A stretch of DNA of 5,303 nt from DATBFG01 sp036558645 (GTDB lineage Bacteria > Acidobacteriota > Terriglobia > Terriglobales > Acidobacteriaceae). Positions 1 through 5,219 of this stretch are shown here, one piece after another. The notes below the pieces were generated by a model that worked only from the letters and a program-made list of their open reading frames with translations, had not been told where the DNA came from and searched no databases. Every line of letters begins with the position of its first letter. Within the stretch, counting starts at the first letter, position 1. The stretch covers positions 1 to 5,303 of the forward strand of contig DATBFG010000032.1 of assembly GCA_036558645.1 (NCBI GenBank). Reading direction: 5' to 3'. The position numbers and the translations under genes were made by a program.

Positions 1-428
1 CGTTTTTCGACCGATTCCAGATCGGCCAGCACGAGTTCGGTATTGATGATCTCTATATCGCGCACGGGGTCGATCGTATCCATCACGTGCTCGATATTTG
101 CATCCTCGAAACAGCGCACGACCTGGACGATCGCGTCGACCTCGCGGATGTGTCCGAGGAACTGATTGCCCAAGCCTTCGCCTTTGCTTGCGCCTTTTAC
201 CAGGCCTGCGATGTCGACGAACTCAAAAACGGCGGGAACGATCTTTTGCGATTTACTCATCGCTGCGAGCACCTGCAACCGGTCATCTGGAACCGTCACC
301 ACACCGGTATTGGGCTCAATCGTGCAGAACCGGTAGTTTGCGGCAAGAGCCTTTCTGGTTTGCGTCACCGCGTTGAACAGGGTGCTTTTTCCAACGTTCG
401 GAAGACCAACAATACCCGCCGTTAGCAT
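1..428 (-). CDS. ychF: YchF/OLA1 redox-regulated ATPase, 5' part only (3' end outside window)
   Basis: This is the first 142 codons of the Obg-related P-loop ATPase YchF, a cytosolic ribosome-associated protein; the family is about 363 aa, so roughly 60% of the gene lies left of the window. Reading the minus strand from the ATG at 428-426 gives the P-loop GLPNVGKST (residues 8-16), the switch motif FCTIEPNTG (34-42) and the G3 motif DIAGL (72-76). Leu76 in place of a catalytic Gln is typical of the HAS-type NTPases. GLGNQFL (85-91) and IINTEL (127-132) are also family signatures. The NxxE motif that gives ATP preference would lie beyond the edge. The start is fixed by an in-frame TAA six codons upstream. 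A purine-rich AGAGGA abuts the ATG, so ribosome-binding spacing is unusually short. Arg33 replaces the Pro usual in the NxPFCTI motif. The gene is divergent from rsmG. Confidence 0.96.
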   Translation of the reverse strand, partial: MLTAGIVGLPNVGKSTLFNAVTQTRKALAANYRFCTIEPNTGVVTVPDDRLQVLAAMSKSQKIVPAVFEFVDIAGLVKGASKGEGLGNQFLGHIREVDAIVQVVRCFEDANIEHVMDTIDPVRDIEIINTELVLADLESVEK

Positions 429-444
429 TCCTCTTATCTTCGCT

Positions 445-486
445 TACAAGATCAAAATCGCTACCTACAAGATGAAAATCGCCGCC
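445..486. repeat. 21-bp imperfect tandem repeat between ychF and rsmG
   Basis: Two copies start at 445 and 466. The first 17 bases are TACAAGATCAAAATCGC and TACAAGATGAAAATCGC (16 of 17 identical); over the full 21-bp unit 18 of 21 match. The period equals about two DNA helical turns. It sits in the 100-bp space between the divergent starts of ychF (428) and rsmG (529), so a protein-binding site is possible, but this is inference. Read in the rsmG frame it gives a seven-residue peptide repeat (YKIKIAT/YKMKIAA), which could matter only if rsmG started further upstream than I propose. Confidence 0.6.
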
Positions 487-528
487 GGATGCGCGATGCC
501 ATGTCGATGCGAATGTCATCATGAAAAG

Positions 529-1161
529 GTGAGCTTTGAGGAGGAACTGGCTCGCGTTCTGCCCTCCGATCTGCCGAATCGCGAGCGGCTGATCGGGAAG
601 TCCGCGCAGCACCTCCAGATGATTGTTGCCGCAAACGAGCACATGAACCTCACAAGAATTACAAATTGCCAGGAAGCGGCTATCAAGCATGTCTACGACT
701 CCGTCGCCCCCTGGAAACATTTCCGCGGCGCGAGACGCGCTCTTGACGCCGGGACCGGTGCTGGTTTTCCCGGTCTTCCACTTGCGATCGTACTGCCGGA
801 AACCCGCTTCACACTCGCCGAGTCGACTCAGAAGAAAGCGCGATTCGTCGATTCGGCTGTGGAGACATTGGAACTCTGCAACGTAAAGGTAGTGGCGGAG
901 CGCGCCGAAGACAGAGCTTTGTTGGAACGTCCGGAAATTATCATTGCTCGCGCGGTTGCTCCTCTGCATCGCCTGCTCGATGTGTTTGCAAAGTCTCTAA
1001 AACAGGGAACGCGGCTGATGTTGTACAAAGGTCCGGAAGTGGAGGCGGAGCTTCGAAGCGCAAACTCGCACCGCATTACCGCTGAAGTCATTTGCCGTTA
1101 CGAACTACCGGACGGCTTAGGGATGCGTACGCTCGTGCAGGTAGCGGCTCAACCGCGGTGA
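529..1161 (+). CDS. rsmG: 16S rRNA (guanine527-N7)-methyltransferase RsmG (GidB)
   Basis: Predicted cytosolic SAM-dependent enzyme that methylates N7 of G527 in the 530 loop of 16S rRNA; loss in other bacteria gives low-level streptomycin resistance. From the GTG at 529 the product is 210 aa, close to the usual ~207. The N-terminal helical part ends in the family motif NLT (40-42) and HVYDS (54-58, for HxxDS). The SAM-binding loop is DAGTGAGFPG (73-82). The conserved ARA block is at 140-142 and the LYKG strand follows. The start choice rests on this alignment: from GTG, the NLT motif falls at residues 40-42, the same position as in E. coli. In-frame ATGs at 472 and 496 would add 19 or 11 residues of low-quality sequence, and the open frame runs back into ychF. 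No strong ribosome binding site precedes any candidate. Its last 13 bases overlap the end of the convergent DUF423 gene. Confidence 0.95.
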   Translation: MSFEEELARVLPSDLPNRERLIGKSAQHLQMIVAANEHMNLTRITNCQEAAIKHVYDSVAPWKHFRGARRALDAGTGAGFPGLPLAIVLPETRFTLAESTQKKARFVDSAVETLELCNVKVVAERAEDRALLERPEIIIARAVAPLHRLLDVFAKSLKQGTRLMLYKGPEVEAELRSANSHRITAEVICRYELPDGLGMRTLVQVAAQPR

Positions 1162-1526
1162 GCCCGCAGTGCATCGTAGACCAGAAACAGCCAGCCCGCA
1201 ATGAAAGCGATGCCGCCGATTGGGGTGATCGCACCGAGAATTCGGAATCCCGAGATCGCCAGCGCGTACAAGCTTCCCGAAAAAAGCACGATCCCTATCA
1301 GCAGAAGCCAGCCGACGCGCACCTGAGCCGCAACGGAAATGGCGCTTGTGCGAGCCAGCAGCGCAACCAGCAAAATTCCGAGCGCGTGCACGAAATGATA
1401 GAAGACGGCCTTCTCGTATACATTCATCGAATATGCATCGAGCCTGTTTTTGAGCACGTGAGCTCCAAAGGCTCCGAATGTTACTGCCAGCGCCATCAAC
1501 AATGCTCCAACCGCTGTCCAGTTCAC
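1149..1526 (-). CDS. DUF423 family small integral membrane protein (YgdD/YwdK-like)
   Basis: The product is 125 aa and almost entirely hydrophobic, with about four membrane segments (roughly residues 3-23, 41-59, 67-90 and 94-117). The family signature is plain: GAFGAH at residues 18-23, then a Tyr/Glu-rich loop (VYEKAVFYHFVHALG, 36-50) whose His44 and His47 are typical. The biochemical function of DUF423 proteins is unknown. It starts with GTG at 1526-1524, and an in-frame TGA two codons upstream rules out a longer form. No clear ribosome binding site is seen, and the next in-frame ATG (residue 11) would cut into the first membrane segment. The gene converges with rsmG (13-bp overlap) and diverges from the aldo/keto reductase with only 33 bp between start codons. 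Confidence 0.92.
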   Translation of the reverse strand: MNWTAVGALLMALAVTFGAFGAHVLKNRLDAYSMNVYEKAVFYHFVHALGILLVALLARTSAISVAAQVRVGWLLLIGIVLFSGSLYALAISGFRILGAITPIGGIAFIAGWLFLVYDALRAHRG

Positions 1527-1559
1527 TACTCACGATCTTACAGGTCTAGAGTATTTGAT

Positions 1560-2546
1560 ATGGACCGAAGACAAGCTCTGAACGTTATCGCTGGCGCGGG
1601 AATCGCAGCGATGGCCGACGCGCAATCCAACGAAACAGCCCGGTCAAACGGCATGATCTATCGCAAGTTTGGAAGCACCGGCGAGCAGGTCTCGGCCATC
1701 GGCTTGGGCGGCTATCACATTTCAGTCCCGAGCGAACCAGAAGCCATTCGCATTGTTCGTTCGGCCCTGGACCGTGGCATCACCTTCCTGGATAACTGCT
1801 GGGACTATGCAGATGGCGTATCCGAGATTCGCATGGGAAAGGCGCTGCGCGATGGTTATCGCCGGAAGGCGTTTCTCATGACGAAGTTCGATGGCCGCAC
1901 GAAAGAGGCCACCGCGGAGCAGATCAACCAATCCCTTCAGCGCCTGCAAACAGATCATATCGACCTGATTCAGTACCACGAAAACATCAGGTTGGACGAT
2001 CCCGACAGATTCTTTGCGAAAGGAGGTGCTCTCGAAGCGGTACTTGCCGCCAAGCAGGCCGGCAAAATTCGTTACATAGGATTCACGGGACACAAGGATC
2101 CATTGGTTCACGAGCGCATGTTGGAAGTCGCTAAGCAGCACGATTTCCACTTCGATGCCTGCCAAATGCCCTTGAACCCAATGGACGCTCACTTCCGCAG
2201 CTTCCGAAACAATGTTCTTCCGAAACTGGTTGAACAGAGGATCGCAGTGCTCGGTATGAAACCGATGGCCAGCGGCCTGATCCTGAAAAGCAACACTGTG
2301 ACACCGGTCGAGTGCTTGCATTATGCGCTGAACCTGCCTACATCCGTCGTGATCACCGGGTGCGACAGCATGAAGGTTTTGGACCAGGCGTTTGAGGCTG
2401 CCCGCAGTTTCAAGCCGATGACTGAGGCGCAGGTGGTTGCGCTTCTGGACAAGACGCGCATAGCCGCCCAACATGGCGAGTTCGAGCGCTTCAAAATCAG
2501 CGCCGATTTTGACGGTACCATTCAGAATCCGCAGTGGATGGGGTGA
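1560..2546 (+). CDS. Aldo/keto reductase with a twin-arginine-like leader
   Basis: A 328-residue NAD(P)H-dependent oxidoreductase of the aldo/keto reductase (TIM-barrel) superfamily; the substrate cannot be told from sequence. The catalytic tetrad is visible: Asp78 (FLDN), Tyr83, Lys109 (MTKFDGR) and His140 (IDLIQYHEN). Other family landmarks are the GLGG strand (48-51), KIRYIGFTGH and a C-terminal cofactor-binding stretch beginning near VVITGCDS. The first 22 residues (MDRRQALN, then alanine/glycine-rich VIAGAGIAAMADAQ) resemble a Tat signal with RR at 3-4, though Ala replaces the usual Phe and the hydrophobic core is weak. Without the leader the protein could start at Met32 (1653), where a standard cytosolic reductase would begin. 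The reading frame stays open upstream to 1092, but only this ATG and Met32 make sense. There is no ribosome binding site before 1560; a TAGAGT box at 1547-1552 raises the possibility of a leaderless message. Confidence 0.93.
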   Translation: MDRRQALNVIAGAGIAAMADAQSNETARSNGMIYRKFGSTGEQVSAIGLGGYHISVPSEPEAIRIVRSALDRGITFLDNCWDYADGVSEIRMGKALRDGYRRKAFLMTKFDGRTKEATAEQINQSLQRLQTDHIDLIQYHENIRLDDPDRFFAKGGALEAVLAAKQAGKIRYIGFTGHKDPLVHERMLEVAKQHDFHFDACQMPLNPMDAHFRSFRNNVLPKLVEQRIAVLGMKPMASGLILKSNTVTPVECLHYALNLPTSVVITGCDSMKVLDQAFEAARSFKPMTEAQVVALLDKTRIAAQHGEFERFKISADFDGTIQNPQWMG

Positions 2547-2612
2547 ATGTCCAAACACTTCCCCCCCCAATTGCTTGCGACATATACATTATTTCCCTGG
2601 TAATTTTTCGTT

Positions 2613-2618
2613 TATACT
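2613..2618 (+). promoter_or_regulatory. Possible -10 element (TATACT)
   Basis: TATACT lies in an AT-rich patch (2580-2618) within otherwise GC-rich sequence, about 60 bp before the kinase-fragment start. No good -35 hexamer is found 16-18 bp upstream, so this is a weak candidate. If real, it would probably serve both the kinase fragment and the peroxidase fusion, which are only 32 bp apart. Confidence 0.25.
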
Positions 2619-2627
2619 CACCTGAAA

Positions 2628-2653
2628 TGGTGGCTCCTGGGCTCAGTCCACCA
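2628..2653 (+). repeat. Small inverted repeat in the putative 5' leader
   Basis: TGGTGGCT (2628-2635) pairs with AGTCCACCA (2645-2653) through eight base pairs with one bulged T at 2647, leaving a nine-base loop. It lies between the possible -10 box and the ribosome binding site at 2669. There is no T tract, so it is not an intrinsic terminator. A role in leader RNA structure is inference. Confidence 0.45.
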
Positions 2654-2668
2654 CACCGCTCGCATTTC

Positions 2669-2673
2669 GGAGG
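2669..2673 (+). promoter_or_regulatory. Ribosome binding site of the kinase fragment
   Basis: GGAGG is placed five bases before ATG 2679 and eight before ATG 2682. It decides the start: a GTG at 2673 in the same frame overlaps this site and so is an unlikely initiator. Confidence 0.8.
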
Positions 2674-2678
2674 TGAGC

Positions 2679-2984
2679 ATGATGCTCAAGCCCGGTACCA
2701 GCCGAGCGCATCTGGTGGAAGAGCTGTTTTCCCAGGCGGTCGGCCTAAATGCTGCCGCGCGTGCCGATTTTCTTTATTGGGCCTGCTCTGACGACTCCAC
2801 TCTCCGCAACGAGATTGAATCGCTACTGGCTGCGGATGCAGCGGATGATCAATTTATTGAGTCCACCGCGCGTTCCGTAAACCGTCGAGTGCCGCTGCTA
2901 AAGTTTACGGCAACGGTTAGGCGGCAAGCCAGATGTGGCCATATCGCCTATGGCCCCTCATTTGGCTTGCCGTTTCACACGTAA
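2679..2984 (+). CDS. Truncated N-terminal tail of an acidobacterial-type Ser/Thr protein kinase (no kinase domain)
   Basis: The 101-residue product begins with the short helical tail that precedes the kinase domain in many Acidobacteriota Hanks-type kinases. The pattern runs from HLVEELFSQAVGL through RADFLYWACSDDSTLRNEI to ESLLAADAADDQFIESTA (residues 11-64), matching the family form of VEELF, RxxFLxxAC, LRxEVESLLAAD and FxExPA. After residue 64 the match ends. No glycine-rich loop, catalytic HRD or DFG motif follows, and the last ~37 residues are unlike the kinase family. A perfect ribosome binding site suggests it is still translated. It is either a decaying gene stump or a small stand-alone adaptor. 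The final third of the gene is built from two inverted repeats. The next gene starts 32 bp downstream, so co-transcription is likely. The tail assignment comes from remembered family patterns, not a search. Confidence 0.72.
   Translation: MMLKPGTSRAHLVEELFSQAVGLNAAARADFLYWACSDDSTLRNEIESLLAADAADDQFIESTARSVNRRVPLLKFTATVRRQARCGHIAYGPSFGLPFHT
2871..2915. repeat. Inverted repeat with one bulge inside the kinase fragment
   Basis: CGTTCCGTAAAC (2871-2882) is complementary to GTTTACGGCAACG (2903-2915) over 12 pairs, with one unpaired C at 2911 and a 20-base loop. It lies just where homology to the kinase tail stops (codon 64 is 2868-2870), and six bases before a second, larger inverted repeat. Confidence 0.6.
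2922..2972. repeat. Long inverted repeat (hairpin) upstream of the peroxidase fusion
   Basis: The left arm (2922-2942) and right arm (2950-2972) enclose a seven-base loop. The outer ten pairs (CGGCAAGCCA) and the inner six (GGCCAT) are perfect; the middle has a mismatch and two extra bases in the right arm. The hairpin ends 28 bases before the ribosome binding site of the fusion gene. No T run follows, so it is not a canonical intrinsic terminator. It could be a REP-like element, a recombination scar or an RNA structure affecting the downstream gene; the sequence alone does not decide. Confidence 0.7.
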
Positions 2985-3000
2985 CGCTCTCGCTATGGCT

Positions 3001-3010
3001 AAGGAGGAGG
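3001..3010 (+). promoter_or_regulatory. Strong ribosome binding site of the fusion gene
   Basis: AAGGAGGAGG contains two overlapping Shine-Dalgarno cores, six and nine bases before ATG 3017. It selects this ATG over an in-frame ATG at 2933, which lies inside the inverted repeat and would give a poorer N-terminus. Confidence 0.85.
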
Positions 3011-3016
3011 AACATT

Positions 3017-5200
3017 ATGCATCTCTCGATTAATCGGCCTTGTAACACGATCGCGCTGACATTACTTCTTGCTGGCAGCGCGTCGGCGGGTTCGATCACC
3101 ATAGGTTTATACACCGATTCGTCCACCAGTCCGGGCGCGCTTCTCACAGTGATTGGCAGTCGAGGCGACAGTCAGCTGACCAGTTCACCGGTTGACGACT
3201 TGCCTTTATTGACACCCTTTTCCCTGACGGCCGGCACTCGGTACTGGATTGGTATTTCGACCAGCGACAACAGCCTGGCCGGTTGGGGCTTCACGGGGGA
3301 TATGAGCGGTATAGATGTTGCGTCGGAGTACGGCGCCGATAACACGTTCGGCGTAGTGCCTAATCCTATTTTTGAGGCATTCCGGATGCGAGTCGTTACT
3401 AGCCGTAGCGGCATGATCTTCGACAGTCTTGATTTTCCGGACCCCGACTCCCCCACGGGTTTTGAGGCCCCCGAGTCGGTATCGCGCTTTGGTCCTTTGT
3501 ATGGCTCCTTCACTTTCGGAGCGGCTGAAAATCTCATTGATGTTCAGGTGCAGCTAGCACTCGTACCTGCGCCCGAGCCTTCCAGCGTCGTGCTCGTTGT
3601 GATGGCCGCGGCACTGCTGGGATTGGGATGGTGCCGGATTGGCTCACAAACCGTACGCGTAAAATCCGGAGCACAATTGGTGTGCACCATCCTCCTTACA
3701 GGGGCCTCCTTCGCGGCACGCTCCTACGCTGCCGAAAGTCCCGCTCTGACTTCAAACATTGATTCGCGGCTGGCAAGGGTTTTGCGTAAGCAGAAGTTTA
3801 CCGGCAGAGTCGAAGCGACTCTGAAGAAGCGATTGGGACGAGAAGTCGATCCGGATCTGGCAAACATCGGACGGCTCCTATGGTTCGATACGATTGGTGG
3901 CCTGCATGATGACAACACCTGCGGTGGTTGTCACGCTCCGGCTACCGGATTCGGCGATCCCGTATCGATTGCTGTTGGCATTCAGAGCAACGGCATAGTA
4001 GGTCTCAGGCGGGAAGGCCCCCACAATCAAAGGCGTACTCCAAAAGCCCTCAATATTGCGTTCTTCCCGGCACTGATGTGGAACGGCCGGTTCAACTCCG
4101 TTTCCGGGGATCCGTTCGATAACTCGCAGGGGTTTAAGTTTCCGTTGCCGGAAGGTGCAACGCGCTTTCCACCGGCCGATCCCATCATCAAGCATCTAGC
4201 TCAAGCCCAAGGTGAAATGCCCCCGACGGAACTCACAGAGGTCGCAGGCTACACGGGAACCAAGGGCACACCGTATTCACTCGGTCCCGCATTCGACCAG
4301 TTCGATGATGGAAAAGGCGCGAAACTCCCGATACCTGATGCCGAAGGCTACCGCAACGATCCAATAAGACAAGCAGTACTGGATCGGCTGAATTCGATCG
4401 AGGGTTACCGCGAGCTTTTTGGGAAAGTCTACTCGGCGGTAAAGGCTGGCGCACCCATCGATTTCAACATGTTCGGCGAGGCCATCGCAGAATTTGAGTT
4501 TACTCTCACATTTGCCAACGCACCGATAGACCGTTTCGCGCGAGGTGACCATGACGCGATGACCTTTCGGCAGAAGCGAGGAGCGCTGCTATTCTTCGGA
4601 AAAGCGAATTGCGTAAGCTGCCACGCCGTTGCCGGCAAAGCCAACGAGATGTTCAGCGACTTCGAGGAATATAACATTGGCGTTCCCCAGATCTCGCCCA
4701 CATTCGGGGTGGGTAAGGGCAATGTCATTTTTGACGGACCAAACATGGACGAGGACTTCGGCCTCGAACAGATCACCGGGGACAGCAGGGATCGCTATCA
4801 CTTCCGAACCGCACCGCTTCGGAATCTCGTGCTTCAGCCGGCCTTCTTCCATAACGGCTCATTTACCCGTCTCGAAGACGCCATCCGGCATCATCTTGAC
4901 GTATACGAATCAGCAAGAAACTATGATCCACGTCGTGCTGGCGTCGAAAGAGATCTGCGCCACGTTGGTCCTATTGAACCTGTTCTGATGACGCTCGCAC
5001 CTCAACTAAGGAATCCTATATCACTGGAAGCAGACGAGTTGAAAGATCTTGTAGCGTTCGTCAGGGATGGATTGCAGGATGAAAAGGCGACTAAGAAAAA
5101 TTTATGCGCTCTCATTCCCGATTCAGTTCCCAGTGGACGACCGCTTCTGAAGTTCACCGGCTGCAAGAACCACGGCGATAAGAACGACGACGACAAGTGA
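3017..5200 (+). CDS. Fusion of a PEP-CTERM surface protein with a MauG/CcpA-type di-haem cytochrome c peroxidase
   Basis: The 727-residue product has two halves. Residues 1-24 form a Sec signal peptide (cleavage near ASA|G). Residues 26-183 form a beta-rich domain resembling the 'choice-of-anchor R' type of PEP-CTERM proteins (GLYTDSSTSPGALL at 30-43, TRYWIGIS at 74-81). A PEP-CTERM tail follows: PEP at 186-188, membrane segment 189-206, then Arg207. Such tails normally end the protein and are processed by exosortase. Here the frame continues through a second signal-like segment (R214, K216, hydrophobic 219-234, possible cleavage near 238) into a peroxidase domain (about 240-700). Haem 1 binds at CGGCH (302-306), haem 2 at CVSCH (532-536). 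Family blocks RTPKALN (340-346), FRTAPLRN (596-603) and FFHNGSFTRLED (610-621) are present. The expected activity is periplasmic reduction of peroxide or MauG-like oxidation. The tail is charged (GDKNDDDK). A GTG at 3680 could start a separate peroxidase. Confidence 0.88.
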   Translation: MHLSINRPCNTIALTLLLAGSASAGSITIGLYTDSSTSPGALLTVIGSRGDSQLTSSPVDDLPLLTPFSLTAGTRYWIGISTSDNSLAGWGFTGDMSGIDVASEYGADNTFGVVPNPIFEAFRMRVVTSRSGMIFDSLDFPDPDSPTGFEAPESVSRFGPLYGSFTFGAAENLIDVQVQLALVPAPEPSSVVLVVMAAALLGLGWCRIGSQTVRVKSGAQLVCTILLTGASFAARSYAAESPALTSNIDSRLARVLRKQKFTGRVEATLKKRLGREVDPDLANIGRLLWFDTIGGLHDDNTCGGCHAPATGFGDPVSIAVGIQSNGIVGLRREGPHNQRRTPKALNIAFFPALMWNGRFNSVSGDPFDNSQGFKFPLPEGATRFPPADPIIKHLAQAQGEMPPTELTEVAGYTGTKGTPYSLGPAFDQFDDGKGAKLPIPDAEGYRNDPIRQAVLDRLNSIEGYRELFGKVYSAVKAGAPIDFNMFGEAIAEFEFTLTFANAPIDRFARGDHDAMTFRQKRGALLFFGKANCVSCHAVAGKANEMFSDFEEYNIGVPQISPTFGVGKGNVIFDGPNMDEDFGLEQITGDSRDRYHFRTAPLRNLVLQPAFFHNGSFTRLEDAIRHHLDVYESARNYDPRRAGVERDLRHVGPIEPVLMTLAPQLRNPISLEADELKDLVAFVRDGLQDEKATKKNLCALIPDSVPSGRPLLKFTGCKNHGDKNDDDK
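3566..3637 (+). other. Internal PEP-CTERM exosortase sorting signal
   Basis: Encodes PAPEPSS, a hydrophobic stretch (VVLVVMAAALLGLGW) and the first following Arg, residues 184-207 of the fusion. The three-part order (PEP motif, membrane helix, basic residue) is that of exosortase substrates. It is unusual because 520 residues follow it. No exosortase gene lies in the window. Confidence 0.85.
3668..3682 (+). promoter_or_regulatory. Internal Shine-Dalgarno and GTG start within the fusion frame
   Basis: GGAG (3668-3671) stands eight bases before an in-frame GTG (3680-3682), with an in-frame TTG just ahead of it (3677). Five bases before the GGAG, a TAA (3660-3662) closes the frame shifted by one base. 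This is the layout expected at the junction of two closely spaced genes. Initiation here would yield a 506-residue peroxidase starting within the second signal-like segment, but without its basic n-region (R214, K216), so its use for export is doubtful. Confidence 0.4.
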
Positions 5201-5219
5201 ATTGCACGGGCAACCCGCC

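Noticed and set aside
373..528. Upstream extension of rsmG, including starts at 373, 472 and 496
   Set aside because: The region before 429 is antisense to ychF, and the family alignment begins at GTG 529. ATG 472 or 496 cannot be fully excluded.
316..969. 217-codon open frame on the minus strand
   Set aside because: It is antisense to rsmG and overlaps ychF in another frame. Its translation has no recognisable domain.
1092..1559. Long upstream extension of the aldo/keto reductase frame (156 extra codons)
   Set aside because: It runs antisense through the whole DUF423 gene, has no family similarity and no ribosome binding site. It is only a stop-free frame.
1722..2570. 282-codon open frame on the minus strand
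   Set aside because: It is antisense to the aldo/keto reductase, whose catalytic tetrad and family motifs are clear on the plus strand.
2933..3016. Upstream ATG (2933) as start of the fusion gene
   Set aside because: It lies in the long inverted repeat without a ribosome binding site. The ATG at 3017 has a strong site and a proper signal peptide.
5207..5217. CGGG-CAA-CCCG hairpin between the convergent ends of the peroxidase and sigma-factor genes, considered as a bidirectional terminator
   Set aside because: The stem has only four pairs and no T run follows on either strand. It is too weak to call.
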